From Mycolicibacterium mengxianglii (GTDB taxonomy: Bacteria > Actinomycetota > Actinomycetes > Mycobacteriales > Mycobacteriaceae), in NCBI RefSeq assembly GCF_015710575.1, contig NZ_CP065373.1:2790001-2854000 (forward strand): a stretch of DNA of 64,000 nucleotides. The letters run 5' to 3'. The position numbers and the translations under genes are program-made. Numbering within the stretch: the stretch's first letter is position 1; every line of letters begins with the position of its first letter. The notes below the pieces were generated by a model. It did no database searches and was not told the origin of the DNA. It saw only the letters and a program-made list of their open reading frames with translations. Below, in pieces: positions 27,699 to 36,755 of this stretch.

Positions 27699-28682
27699 AT
27701 GGGGAACAGGTCCGGGGCCAAACCGATGTTGCTCGACGCCCACGCTGTGTTGCAGCGCCGCATGCTGATCGGCTACCTGACCCTGCTGACCACGCTCTAC
27801 GGTCTGGCTTCGGTGGACTCCTACGTCATCACACCGGACGGCTACGACACCCGAGGCGAAGTCCTGGGTTTCCTGTTGGCAGTGCTCGGCTTGTGCTGCT
27901 GCCTCCGGTCTGCGCTTCAGGGCCCGCGCTACATGATCGCTGTGACGTGCGCAGGTAGCGCTCCCATCGCGTCGCTGGTGTTCCACGACCAGCTCGGCGC
28001 GCAGGTGTGGGCTGTGGTCCCCCTGATGTTCACGGCGATCTTCATCCGGACATGGCATCAACCCACCCCGGCTCGTATCGCGGCCGGCATCCTGGCCGTG
28101 GCCGCGGTGGCGGCGTTGTTGATCGCTCCAGCACCGGTTCCGGTGTTGTGGGTGATCTCGTACGTGATGTCCATCGTGCTAGCCGCCGAGCTCTTCGGTC
28201 TGACGAGCGCGGCATTGGTCGATATGGCCTTGCGGGACCCGCTGACGGCATTGTGGAACCGCGCCGGAGTGGACCGTCACGTCCAGAAGCTGGTCTCTGA
28301 TGCTCGGCGTGACGGCACCCAGATCGCCGTCATCGCCTTGGACATCGACAATTTCAAGCTGATCAACGACCGTGACGGCCATCCCGCCGGCGATGCCGCC
28401 CTTGGCGCATTGGCCCAACTCTTGCGCGAGCGCGTGCCCGAGACGGCAGTCATCGGACGGCTCGGCGGAGACGAATTCGTGGTGGTTATCAAGGGCTACA
28501 ACCAGACCGAGGCGGAGTCGCTGGCACTGCGTGCCGTTGAAAGCCCCTCGGTTCATGTCTCGTTCGGTGTCGCCGCAGGACACCCAGATGTTGGTGCCTT
28601 CACCTCACTGTTCGCAACAGCAGATGCCGACCTCTATCGCCGAAAACGCCAAGGCAAGAACAATGCCAGCGCTGGGCAATGA
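27699..28682 (+). CDS. Membrane GGDEF domain diguanylate cyclase
   Basis: A protein of about 327 residues with five to six N-terminal membrane helices and a C-terminal GGDEF domain. The signature RLGGDEFVVV is intact, as are the metal-binding LDIDNFKLIND and the DPLTALWNRAG start of the domain, so it should make cyclic di-GMP from GTP. No canonical RxxD inhibitory site is seen five residues before GGDEF. No EAL domain is present. Start is uncertain: ATG 27699 has AAGGTG upstream, ATG 27726 is also possible. Confidence 0.85.
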   Translation: MGNRSGAKPMLLDAHAVLQRRMLIGYLTLLTTLYGLASVDSYVITPDGYDTRGEVLGFLLAVLGLCCCLRSALQGPRYMIAVTCAGSAPIASLVFHDQLGAQVWAVVPLMFTAIFIRTWHQPTPARIAAGILAVAAVAALLIAPAPVPVLWVISYVMSIVLAAELFGLTSAALVDMALRDPLTALWNRAGVDRHVQKLVSDARRDGTQIAVIALDIDNFKLINDRDGHPAGDAALGALAQLLRERVPETAVIGRLGGDEFVVVIKGYNQTEAESLALRAVESPSVHVSFGVAAGHPDVGAFTSLFATADADLYRRKRQGKNNASAGQ

Positions 28683-28800
28683 CCCCGGCCGGGCCACGTC
28701 CGGCGCCACGCCGCATAGCCCGGTTCCAACTGGGTAATTCCGGTTACAGCCCCACAGTTGTGGCGGCCGAACTGCGATAACCGCCTCGGAGGGCCTGCAC

Positions 28801-29607
28801 ATGGACATCACCGTGACGTTCATTGGAAACGCCACCACCCTCATCTCTGGTGGCGGCATCACGGTGCTGACGGACCCGAACTTTCTTCACCAAGGACAGC
28901 GTGCCTATCTGGGGTACGGTCTGGTCTCCAAACGACTCCAGCCACCCGCCTTGACCATTGACGAGCTGCCCGACGTCGATGCGATCGTGTTGTCGCACAT
29001 GCACGGTGACCACTGGGACCGGGTCAGCCAACGTGGACTCGACCACGGTCTGACCGTCGTCACGACGCATCACGCCGCCAAACGCCTGCGTCGTCGTGGG
29101 TTTGGCCAGGCCCAAGGCCTGGATGTCTGGGGCACCCACGTGATCGACAAGGGCGCGAACCGGCTCACCATCACCGCCCTGCCGGGTAGGCACGCACCCA
29201 TGCCGGTGCACCGGCTCCTCCCGCCGGTGATCGGCACCATGCTGGGATTCGGCCCCAACGGCGCCGCAGCCCAACGGCGCCTGTACATCTCCGGGGACAC
29301 CTTGCTGGTCGAGGAGCTCAACGACATTCCGCGGAAGTTCGATTCGATCGACGCTGGGATCCTTCACCTGGGCGGAACGCGGTTGCCCGCCGGCCCCCGC
29401 CTGCCTTTCGGGTTGACCGTCACGATGGACGGGCAGCAGGGTGCCGACCTGACAGAGCTGCTCAAACTGCCGACGGTGATTCCGGTGCACTTCGACGATT
29501 ACGGTGTTTTCGCATCACCGCTGAGTGAGTTCACCAATGCCATGGCGGAGCGCGGACTTTCGCAGCGCGTCGTAACCGTGAAGCGCGGGCACACCGTCAC
29601 TGTGTGA
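28801..29607 (+). CDS. Metallo-beta-lactamase fold hydrolase
   Basis: A 268-residue MBL-fold protein of the UlaG/RomA-like group. Metal ligands are seen in SHMHGDHWD (H66, H68, D70, H71), LPGRHAP, ISGDTLL and late PVHFDDYG. Substrate unknown; relatives act on lactones or N-acyl ethanolamine phospholipids. Its 3' end overlaps the convergent hypothetical gene by 93 bases. Confidence 0.85.
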   Translation: MDITVTFIGNATTLISGGGITVLTDPNFLHQGQRAYLGYGLVSKRLQPPALTIDELPDVDAIVLSHMHGDHWDRVSQRGLDHGLTVVTTHHAAKRLRRRGFGQAQGLDVWGTHVIDKGANRLTITALPGRHAPMPVHRLLPPVIGTMLGFGPNGAAAQRRLYISGDTLLVEELNDIPRKFDSIDAGILHLGGTRLPAGPRLPFGLTVTMDGQQGADLTELLKLPTVIPVHFDDYGVFASPLSEFTNAMAERGLSQRVVTVKRGHTVTV

Positions 29608-30186
29608 GTCGGCAGCTCGGCCGCGCTTGGACACCACGCGCTTGACCACCCGCACGAGCACTACCGCCACGCCGATCCAGGGACCGGCGACCAGGATCGG
29701 GTCCATCCAGGTGTGTGACTTGTCGACGCGGGTGGTTCCGAACCGGGATCGCAGTCCGCCATGGGTGAATTCACTTTTGACGCCCGTTTCGGTGAACGGA
29801 TTGTCAGGTCTCAGCGTCGCGAACGAGGCGAGATGGCTTTCGATCGCGTCGATGCGGTCAGCGCCCAACAGGAGCAGCCAGTGGGCGGCACGGCCTTCAC
29901 TGTATTTGCGGTACGCGTACCGGCGAACGACGCCCGACAACCACCGTGGTGGTGTCGACGTGCCGAACACCGGCGTCAGGAACTTGTGCTCGATGGAGCG
30001 CTCCCGGGGGAACTTTTCGGGCTGGCGGTCAGGGAAGTCCCAGTGCGCACCCGTTGCCGCCGGGTCGAACTTCAGCCGCGGCACCGAGGGCCGGTCAGCG
30101 GGGTCGAGGTCGACACCCCAGCCCGGTATGCGCGCCCGCAACGATTCGCTGTCGGGGACCGGCGGATGCTCCGATGTGTAGACCAT
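29515..30186 (-). CDS. Hypothetical protein with C-terminal membrane helix
   Basis: A 223-residue protein I do not recognise. It is mostly soluble (YAYRKYSEGRAAHWLLLLGADRI fold-like stretch split by polar loops) with one hydrophobic helix near residues 165-185 (MDPILVAGPWIGVAVVLVRV) followed by basic residues, so the N-terminus may lie on one face and a short tail on the other. The ATG at 30186 is 13 bases after the dehydrogenase stop, indicating an operon. The gene may stop earlier than 29515, since its last 31 codons overlap the convergent MBL gene. Confidence 0.55.
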   Translation of the reverse strand: MVYTSEHPPVPDSESLRARIPGWGVDLDPADRPSVPRLKFDPAATGAHWDFPDRQPEKFPRERSIEHKFLTPVFGTSTPPRWLSGVVRRYAYRKYSEGRAAHWLLLLGADRIDAIESHLASFATLRPDNPFTETGVKSEFTHGGLRSRFGTTRVDKSHTWMDPILVAGPWIGVAVVLVRVVKRVVSKRGRAADSHSDGVPALHGYDALRKSALRHGIGELTQR

Positions 30187-30199
30187 GGCGTGGCTCCTG

Positions 30200-31348
30200 T
30201 CAGCTGGCGTGGGGAAGGATGATCGGCTTGATGCAGTCATCGAGCTTCGCCGAGAAGATGTGATACCCCTCGGCGATATGCTCGATCGGGATCCGGTGCG
30301 TGACAATCTCGTTGGGCTTGATGAAGCCGTTCTGGATATGCGAGAACAATCGCGGCCACTGCCTCTTCACCGGGCACTGGTTCATTCGCAGCGTCAAGCC
30401 CTTGTTCAGGGCGTCACCGAACTTGACGGCGCTGAACATCGGCCCATACGCACCCATCACCGACACCGTGCCACCTTTGCGAACAGAATCGATGGCCCAG
30501 TTCAGTGCGATGGGAGATCCGCCCTGCAGTTTGAACTTCGCAGCCGTGACATGCTGCAGGAAGTTTCCGTCGGCTTCAGCGCCAACACAGTCGATGACCG
30601 AATCCGCGCCCAGGAAATCGGTGGTCTCTTTCATCGCCACCACGATGTCGTCGTACTCGGCAAAGTTGAACGTCTCCGCATGCGCGAACGTGCGTGCTTT
30701 TTCGAGCCGGTTCTCCAGGTAGTCGATGACCAGAACCCGCCCGGCTCCCATCAGCCACGCCGATTTAGCGGCGTACAGACCGATCGGCCCCGCGCCGAAC
30801 ACGGCCACGGTGTCACCCTCGGCGATGTCGGCGAGCTGGGCGCCGAAGTAACCCGTCGCCAACGCGTCGGTACACAGCAGCGCGTCCTCGTCGTCCATCC
30901 AATCCGGGATGATCGCCGGCCCGACGTCGGCGAACGGCACTCGGACGAACTGCGCCTGTCCGCCGTCGTATCCGCCGCAGGTGTGTGAGTAGCCGTAGAT
31001 CCCGCCGACCGCGGTGGCATTGGGATTGACATTGTGGCAGTTCGAATAAAGACCTCGGGCGCAGTAATAACACGACCCGCAATAGATGTTGAACGGCACC
31101 ATCACCCTGTCGCCGCGGGTGAGGTTGCGCACCGAGGGCCCTACCTCCTCGACGACGCCGATGAACTCGTGGCCGAAGGTCATGCCGACCCGGGTGTCCG
31201 GCATCATCCCGTGGTAGAGGTGGAGGTCTGACCCGCAGATGGCGGCCATCTCGACCCGAACTATGGCGTCGTTGGGATGCTCGATGACTGGCATGTCCTT
31301 GTCTTCGACCCGCACCTTGTAGGGGCCGCGGTAGACCATCGCACGCAT
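30200..31348 (-). CDS. Zinc-dependent alcohol dehydrogenase, formaldehyde dehydrogenase-like
   Basis: A 382-residue MDR enzyme. Catalytic zinc: AAICGSDLHLYHG and FGHEFIGVV; structural zinc Cys set: YCGSCYYCARGLYSNC; NAD fold: VFGAGPIGLYAA. Length and the insertion CGGYDGGQAQFVRVPFADVG resemble glutathione-independent formaldehyde dehydrogenase-like enzymes. It leads a short operon with the downstream membrane protein; a strong terminator separates it from the hemerythrin gene upstream. Confidence 0.9.
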   Translation of the reverse strand: MRAMVYRGPYKVRVEDKDMPVIEHPNDAIVRVEMAAICGSDLHLYHGMMPDTRVGMTFGHEFIGVVEEVGPSVRNLTRGDRVMVPFNIYCGSCYYCARGLYSNCHNVNPNATAVGGIYGYSHTCGGYDGGQAQFVRVPFADVGPAIIPDWMDDEDALLCTDALATGYFGAQLADIAEGDTVAVFGAGPIGLYAAKSAWLMGAGRVLVIDYLENRLEKARTFAHAETFNFAEYDDIVVAMKETTDFLGADSVIDCVGAEADGNFLQHVTAAKFKLQGGSPIALNWAIDSVRKGGTVSVMGAYGPMFSAVKFGDALNKGLTLRMNQCPVKRQWPRLFSHIQNGFIKPNEIVTHRIPIEHIAEGYHIFSAKLDDCIKPIILPHAS

Positions 31349-31424
31349 GTGTTCTCCTCGAGTAAATTCTTCCGTCGCGACCCCACCGGATGATCTCGCG
31401 GCTGGAGCTCTACAACTGGGGCCA

Positions 31425-31475
31425 AAAAGGCAGCTCCCCCACCCGGCTCACTGACGTGGCCGGTTGGGGGAGCTG
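31425..31475 (-). terminator. Rho-independent terminator after the hemerythrin gene
   Basis: On the minus strand a long stem (CAGCTCCCCCA / TGGGGGAGCTG plus CCGGC/GCCGG, 31431-31447 with 31459-31475) is followed at once by TTTTT. It lies 14 bases after the hemerythrin stop. Confidence 0.8.
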
Positions 31476-31488
31476 AATCACCTGTACC

Positions 31489-32073
31489 TCAGTGAATTTG
31501 AGGATCGGGCGGGTTGTCGGCCGCCCGACCCGATACTGCGTCGCGAACGTGGTCGACCATGGCAGTGGCCATACCCATCGTATTCAGCACCGCAGGGTTG
31601 GGTGGGGTGTCCGGATGAGGCCGGGTCGGCGCGATTTTCTTCGCAGCCTCGAGCTTTTCGCCGAGGCTTTCCAGCGCTTCCCGACTCATCGCTGCTTCCA
31701 CCTGGGGCCACACCACGTCCTGCTCGTAGGCGATGTGCTCACGGGCCTCGACAACGAACTGCTGTAACGCCTCCTGGTAATCGGGCTCGCCCGGTTTACC
31801 GTCTTCGAGGCGCTGCAGCAGTTCCTTACCGGCCTGCTCCTGCTCGATTGCGGTGTCTGCCAACGTGTCACCGTTTTCAACGGCTTGGCGAACCGCAGGC
31901 CAGAACAGCTGCTGTTCGATCGCTTCATGCTGCGACTCGGCGATGATGAGGTTGGTCACCATCGTGCTCAAGCCGCTTGCCTGCGCGCCGGGTCCTGTCG
32001 GTGCGTCTTTGAGCACCTCGAGCATGCCCAGCACGCTTTTGTGATCCTGACGAAGAAACGTCAAGGCATCCAT
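31489..32073 (-). CDS. Hemerythrin HHE domain protein
   Basis: A 194-residue four-helix protein. Di-iron ligands are visible in LRQDHKSVL, SQHEAIEQQLFWP and REHIAYEQDVVWP. The C-terminal 45 residues (PHPDTPPNPAVL...) are a Pro-rich tail. Such proteins sense or store oxygen or nitric oxide or protect from peroxide. It follows the manganese catalase gene by 28 bases and shares its operon, which supports an oxidative stress role. Confidence 0.9.
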   Translation of the reverse strand: MDALTFLRQDHKSVLGMLEVLKDAPTGPGAQASGLSTMVTNLIIAESQHEAIEQQLFWPAVRQAVENGDTLADTAIEQEQAGKELLQRLEDGKPGEPDYQEALQQFVVEAREHIAYEQDVVWPQVEAAMSREALESLGEKLEAAKKIAPTRPHPDTPPNPAVLNTMGMATAMVDHVRDAVSGRAADNPPDPQIH

Positions 32074-32101
32074 GTCTGCCTCCTCCGACTGGTCTGCAAG
32101 G

Positions 32102-32998
32102 TCACGGTGTGGCGATGTGTTGCTCGTGAGTGGCCGGCTTCTCCCCGTCGACTGCCGGAGAACCTTCCGGATTGAGGTCGGCGCCCGTGTTCTTACGCAG
32201 CGAGGTGCCCAGCCACTGCTCTTCGGGCTTCTCGACGTAATCCCACTCGATGCCCTTGGGCCACGGTCCCTGGCCTTCGTTCCACGGCCCGCGCACCGAC
32301 TCGCCGCCGCTGCCGCTCATGTTGAACGCGACGTTCTGGAAGCGGGGATCACCCGGCAGCTGTCCCGGCGGGAAGTTCACCGGAAGCTCGTTGAGCGCCG
32401 CGGTGAACTGCTGGTAGTGGGCTACCTCGCGGGTCATCAGGAACGTCAGCGTGTCCTGCACGCCTGGGTCGTCCGTGAGCTGCTTGAGGTACTCGTAGAC
32501 GATCTTGGCACGTGACTCAGCAGCCAGATTGCTACGCAGATCCACCGTGGGGTCGCCATTGGCGTCGACGAACGCACCGGTCCAGTTGGTACCGGCGGAG
32601 TCCTTGACAGCGGGGCCGCCGCCGCTGAGCACGAGGAACAACGGGTTTACCGCCACCTGGTGAATCGCCTGCTCCTTGCCGTCCCGGCTGGCGACGGTGG
32701 GCATCCAGTCGCAGCGCTCGTTGGCGATCTTCAGGTCGTCGTTCAGTCCGTCCAGAAGCATGGTGATCATCGAACCCACCATCTCGAGGTGACTCAACTC
32801 CTCGGTGGCGATGTCCATGAACAGGTCGTAGAGCTTCGGGTTCTTCTCCCGCAATACGAACGCCTGCGTGAAGTACTGCAATGCTGCGGTCAACTCGCCG
32901 TTGGCACCACCGAACTGCTCCATGAGGACCGTCGCGAAGCGCGGATCGGGCTCGCTCACGCGTACCTCGAACTGAAGATCTTTGTTGTGTGTGAACAC
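32102..32998 (-). CDS. Manganese (non-heme) catalase
   Basis: A 298-residue ferritin-like protein. Dimanganese ligands are visible as Glu in ANGELTAALQYFTQA, Glu-His in IATEELSHLEMVG, and Glu-His in MTREVAHYQQF. The domain after about residue 215 (FNMSGSGGESVRGPWNEG) is the usual C-terminal arm of this family. It breaks down hydrogen peroxide without heme. It is the second catalase in the window and heads the operon with hemerythrin. A SigF-like promoter lies about 75 bases upstream. Confidence 0.93.
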   Translation of the reverse strand: MFTHNKDLQFEVRVSEPDPRFATVLMEQFGGANGELTAALQYFTQAFVLREKNPKLYDLFMDIATEELSHLEMVGSMITMLLDGLNDDLKIANERCDWMPTVASRDGKEQAIHQVAVNPLFLVLSGGGPAVKDSAGTNWTGAFVDANGDPTVDLRSNLAAESRAKIVYEYLKQLTDDPGVQDTLTFLMTREVAHYQQFTAALNELPVNFPPGQLPGDPRFQNVAFNMSGSGGESVRGPWNEGQGPWPKGIEWDYVEKPEEQWLGTSLRKNTGADLNPEGSPAVDGEKPATHEQHIATP

Positions 32999-33073
32999 GT
33001 AGCCTCCCGGCTTTGATGGAAGGGATGAAGACAGCCAGCGACCCGTGGGCTGTAGATCGCAGGCCTACCGGTT

Positions 33074-33098
33074 GTACCCGGACCCGGGCGGTCCAAAC
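33074..33098 (-). promoter_or_regulatory. SigF-like promoter of the manganese catalase operon
   Basis: On the minus strand GTTT (33098-33095), 15 bases, GGGTAC (33079-33074), close to the mycobacterial SigF consensus GTTT-N15-17-GGGTAT. Confidence 0.55.
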
Positions 33099-33099
33099 T

Positions 33100-33634
33100 T
33101 CGCGTCTCAGATTTGGCTCGCCGGCTCGAGTGCGGTTTGGACGGTGCGCAGGGCGATGCCTGTCGGTGAAGACGGTCGCTACTCGAGGAAGGAGTGCCGT
33201 TGCGCGCCCGTGCGCCAGGACGGCCGTTCAGCACCGAGTTCAGGTTCTGGCCAACGGTTTTGGGATGTCACGCGCCAGTGCTACGACGGCGCAGTCGCGA
33301 CGTGCCATGGTGCTATCGACAGGCTCGGTGATCATGCGGGAACGACGGCGCGAATGGCGCCGACGCGTGACCCGACGCGCAACCGCCCTACGACGTCGCG
33401 ATCCGGTGCGATGAACTCAGATCCAGCAACTGACCGCAGCTGCCTCACCTCGCCGCCCGACGGCCCAGCAATAATTGGCGGCTGTCAGCCCGGATACCGG
33501 GCCCCGCCGACAGCCGGAGCGTCTGCCACTTCGCGTTCCAGCCTCCGGCGTTGCTGAAAGACCCCGACGTGGCGGATGGCCCTGCTCGTGGGTGGGCAGC
33601 CCAGTGTCGGCTCAGCCGGACGGCCGCGCGGTGC
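33100..33634 (+). other. Gene-free stretch
   Basis: Open frames here are Arg-rich and unlike proteins. Nothing recognised besides the promoter region for the catalase. Confidence 0.4.
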
Positions 33635-34801
33635 TCAGGACTGGTCGTGGGGCAGTTCGCGGAAGGGCCGGTCGTAGAACGGGTCGGGTTCTCTGGGCAG
33701 GCCCAGGACCTTCTCACCGATGATGTTGCGCTGGATTTGATCGGTGCCACCACCGATGGAGGTGAAATAGGCGTTGAGCGCCCGGAACGTCGTCGCGTCG
33801 CCGAGTGGGTTGTCCGGACCCTCGAGCATGGATTCCGGGCCCACCAAATCGGTGTAGACGCGGGCAGATTCGTGCAGGATCCGCGACATCGCAATCTTGC
33901 TCAGCGACAACACCGACAACCGTTCCGCCTTGTTGGCCGCCGATTTGGAGCGCGCGAGGTTCCAGCGGTTGACGGCTTGCAAGGCCTCGATCCGGGCGAT
34001 GTCCTGGCGAAGCACCGGATCGTCGAAGCGCCCCAACCGAATGGCCAGGTCGCGCAGGCCCTCTTTTCGCACATCGCCGTCGGCAGGCCCCTTACCGCGG
34101 TCTGTGCGGGCAGAGCCGCCCATGATGGCCCGCTCGAAGCCCAGCGCCAGCTGCAAGATCGCCCAGCCTGCGTTCACGTCGCCGACCCGGTTGGTGTCGG
34201 CGACCCTGGCGTTGTCGAAGAAGACCTCGTTGAATTCAGACTCTCCGGTGATCTGATGGATCGGCCGGACGGTCACGCCGGGCTGTTTCATCGGCATCAT
34301 GAAGAAGGTCAGGCCGCGATGCTTGGGCACATCGACATCGGTGCGGGCGATCAGCATGCCGTAATCGGCTTTCTGAGCGAAGGAGGTCCAGACCTTCTGC
34401 CCGTTGACGACCCAGTCCTCACCGTCGCGCACCGCCCGGGTACGCAGCCCGGCAAGATCAGAGCCGGCACCGGGCTCGCTGTAGAGCAGGCAGCCGCGAA
34501 GCTGCCCCCGCAGAAAACCCTCCAGCAATCGGGACTTGAGGTCATCGGAACCCGCGGCATGCACCGTGGCGGCCCAGAGGTTCATCCGATCCTGGCCGGA
34601 ACCGGGCGCACCGACCTTCGCGAATTCAGCTGCGACGGCGCGTGATTGGCTACCGCTCAACCCGCGGCCGAACCACTGTGGTTCCCAGCTGGGAGCGGCC
34701 CATCCTGCGGTGACGACCCGGTCGAGCCACTCGGCTCTGCTGAGGTCGGGGTCCCAGTTCTGTTGCAACCAGTCGCGGACTTCGGTGATCACGTCGGGCA
34801 T
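33635..34801 (-). CDS. Acyl-CoA dehydrogenase (FadE-type, large member of pair)
   Basis: A 388-residue flavoprotein. Visible parts: LLYSEPGAGSDLAGLRTRAV (acyl-CoA/FAD motif), NGQKVWTSFA, and the C-terminal GGGTDQIQRNIIGEKVLGLP. The position of the catalytic base common in mycobacterial heteromeric FadE pairs is not certain. Start at 34801 (ATG, AGGAGG upstream) 23 bases after the upstream FadE stop. The pair probably forms the alpha2-beta2 type dehydrogenase used in sterol or branched-chain side-chain oxidation. Confidence 0.9.
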   Translation of the reverse strand: MPDVITEVRDWLQQNWDPDLSRAEWLDRVVTAGWAAPSWEPQWFGRGLSGSQSRAVAAEFAKVGAPGSGQDRMNLWAATVHAAGSDDLKSRLLEGFLRGQLRGCLLYSEPGAGSDLAGLRTRAVRDGEDWVVNGQKVWTSFAQKADYGMLIARTDVDVPKHRGLTFFMMPMKQPGVTVRPIHQITGESEFNEVFFDNARVADTNRVGDVNAGWAILQLALGFERAIMGGSARTDRGKGPADGDVRKEGLRDLAIRLGRFDDPVLRQDIARIEALQAVNRWNLARSKSAANKAERLSVLSLSKIAMSRILHESARVYTDLVGPESMLEGPDNPLGDATTFRALNAYFTSIGGGTDQIQRNIIGEKVLGLPREPDPFYDRPFRELPHDQS

Positions 34802-34824
34802 ATCGGCCTCCTGCGATGCGGCGG

Positions 34825-35946
34825 TCACGACTGGACTCGCTGCAGATAATTTTCCCGGTGTGTTGCCGGGTCGCCCAGGAGTTGGGCATCGGTGCGGGCG
34901 CGCCGCAAGTAGAGATGGGCGGGATGTTCCCAGGTGAACCCGATTCCGCCGTGGACCTGGATTCCGGTTGCCGCCACCGTCAGGTACGCCTCCGAGCAAT
35001 AGGCCTGGGCCAGTGCGAGATCCGCGTCAGCGCCGGGTCGCTGCCCTTCGAACGCCTCGGCGACATGCCGGGCAGCCGAGATTGCCGATTCGGCTTCCAG
35101 CAGCATGTCGGCGCACATGTGCTTGACGGCCTGGAAGCTGCCGATCGCGCGGCCGAATTGGAACCGGGTCTTGGCGTAGTCGACAGCCATCTGCATGGCG
35201 CGCCGAGTGCCACCGGCCTGCTCACTGACCAGAGCCACCCCGGTCAGATCGAGCGCCCGGTTCAGCGCCGAGGTGGCCTCCCCCAGGTCTCCTACCAGCC
35301 GTCCCGGTGCCCGCTGCAGCACGATCCGGCACTGCTTACGGGTGTGATCGACGGTGTTCAGCGTTGAGACCTCCAGTCCCGTCGCACCGCGATCGACGAC
35401 GAAAAGTCCTGGACCACTGGAAGTTTGTGCGAGCACGTAGATGAGGTCGGCACTACAGGCGTCGAGCACGTACGCCTTCTCCCCCGTCAGCTCCCACCCG
35501 CCGTCACCGGTGGGTTCGGCGCTGGTGGTCTCGCAGCTGGGCCGTATCGACGGCGGGGAGGCGGGCTCGGCGAACGCCACGGTGGTGAGGAGCTCCCCCG
35601 CGGCGATGCGCGGCAGTACCGAGTGTCTTTCCTGCTCGTCGCCGCAGCAGTTGAGCACGTGAGTGGTGAGCACCGCGGTGGCCAGAAACGGTCCGCCCGC
35701 CAGGGCGGCGCCCATCTCCTCCATCACCACGCCCATGGCCACATGCCCGGCCCCGGCGCCGCCGAACTCCTCGCTGATCAGCAGCCCGGGCAGGCCCATC
35801 TCCGCGAAGCGGTTCCACAGGTTGGTGTCGTGCCCGGTGTCGGTGGCCATCGCCGCCCGAAGTTGCGCTTCCGAGCAGTACTTGGCCAGCACTTCGGACA
35901 CCGCCGCGCGTAACGCGTCCAGTTCTTCGCTGACTGCAGCCGTCAT
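34825..35946 (-). CDS. Acyl-CoA dehydrogenase (FadE-type, small member of pair)
   Basis: A 373-residue protein with the acyl-CoA dehydrogenase fold (GLPGLLISEEFGGAGAGHVA; YAKTRFQFGRAIGSFQAVKH; GIQVHGGIGFTWEHPAHLYL). Start is the ATG at 35946, which has TAGGAG eight bases upstream. It is the first gene after a TetR gene, with a palindrome in between. Co-directional and closely spaced with the second FadE gene. Confidence 0.9.
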   Translation of the reverse strand: MTAAVSEELDALRAAVSEVLAKYCSEAQLRAAMATDTGHDTNLWNRFAEMGLPGLLISEEFGGAGAGHVAMGVVMEEMGAALAGGPFLATAVLTTHVLNCCGDEQERHSVLPRIAAGELLTTVAFAEPASPPSIRPSCETTSAEPTGDGGWELTGEKAYVLDACSADLIYVLAQTSSGPGLFVVDRGATGLEVSTLNTVDHTRKQCRIVLQRAPGRLVGDLGEATSALNRALDLTGVALVSEQAGGTRRAMQMAVDYAKTRFQFGRAIGSFQAVKHMCADMLLEAESAISAARHVAEAFEGQRPGADADLALAQAYCSEAYLTVAATGIQVHGGIGFTWEHPAHLYLRRARTDAQLLGDPATHRENYLQRVQS

Positions 35947-36009
35947 CGTTTCTCCTACGTCCATGCCGGTCGCACGCACAGGCGTCACCGGCGGGAGCCT
36001 TGTCGGCAG

Positions 36010-36036
36010 ATTATCAGACGATTACAGACTGATAAT
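36010..36036. promoter_or_regulatory. Operator-like palindrome before the FadE pair
   Basis: ATTATCAG and CTGATAAT (perfect 8-base arms, 11-base spacer) lie between the TetR stop and the first FadE start, so they may be the binding site for that TetR. Confidence 0.55.
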
Positions 36037-36048
36037 AGAGATCGTTGT

Positions 36049-36684
36049 TCACCGGCTGCTCGACGCATTGACTCCGGTGATCGCCGCGTTGACCAGATTG
36101 TCGCGAAACTGCGGAAGCCGGGCCTGCATCTGCGTGCGTAGTTCCCGAGGGGTGGTCACGATGTGGTTCTGGATTCCCCCGATGATCATGTCGATCATCA
36201 ATGTTGCCGCAGCGGTCGAGGGGACATCACCGCGCCGCAGTGCACGTCTGCCGATGCGCCGGCCGGCGAGTACGAGAGTGCGGTAGTAGCCGTCGGAGGC
36301 TTCGCGCACCTCCGGGTAGTGCACCCGGTCGGTCAGCACCTGATGCAGCAGATTCCCATAGGGGCCGGTCAGGTGAGCGATGTACAGATCGGCCACGAGG
36401 GTGAGATCACCCCGGGTGTCGCCGGTGTCGATGTCGTCGAAGAACAGCGATCGCGCCACCAGGACGTGCGCCAACAGCTGCACCCGGTCCGACCAACGCC
36501 GGTAGATCGCGTCCTTGCCCACCCCGGACTGGCGCGCCAGCGTGTCGACCCGGAAGCCGTGCCAGCCGGCCTGCGAGTACAGGGACGCCGCCGCGTCATA
36601 GACACGGTCCTCGATGTCAGGGTCGCGGGGACGGCCGCGACGCGCGCCCTCTGATGTCGCCGCCACCAACGCATGGTGACACAT
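36049..36684 (-). CDS. TetR family transcriptional regulator
   Basis: A 211-residue TetR protein with GRPRDPDIEDRVYDAAASLY and LARQSGVGKDAIYRRWSD as DNA-binding part. The C-terminal domain is of the AcrR/TetR_C_11-like type. It precedes the FadE pair on the same strand and probably controls it by an acyl-CoA or lipid ligand. Start could be internal (Val-Ala-Ala-Thr), since the first residues MCHHALVAATSEG add little. Confidence 0.85.
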   Translation of the reverse strand: MCHHALVAATSEGARRGRPRDPDIEDRVYDAAASLYSQAGWHGFRVDTLARQSGVGKDAIYRRWSDRVQLLAHVLVARSLFFDDIDTGDTRGDLTLVADLYIAHLTGPYGNLLHQVLTDRVHYPEVREASDGYYRTLVLAGRRIGRRALRRGDVPSTAAATLMIDMIIGGIQNHIVTTPRELRTQMQARLPQFRDNLVNAAITGVNASSSR

Positions 36685-36711
36685 CGTGATGGCTGACGTG
36701 CCACCCTGCGT

Positions 36712-36755
36712 TGTAGCAACTGCAGCGAGACTGCAGTCGCGCTACACTTGCTACA
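36712..36755 (+). promoter_or_regulatory. Operator of the Xre/RES toxin-antitoxin pair
   Basis: TGTAGC ... GCTACA outer arms enclose ACTGCAG-CGAGA-CTGCAGT (perfect 7-base arms, 36719-36737), and a third GCTACA (36750-36755) touches the antitoxin ATG. The placement suggests autoregulation. Confidence 0.6.

Noticed and set aside
33013-33557. Plus-strand open frames upstream of the manganese catalase
   Set aside because: Very Arg-rich, no homology recognised, and they overlap the catalase promoter.
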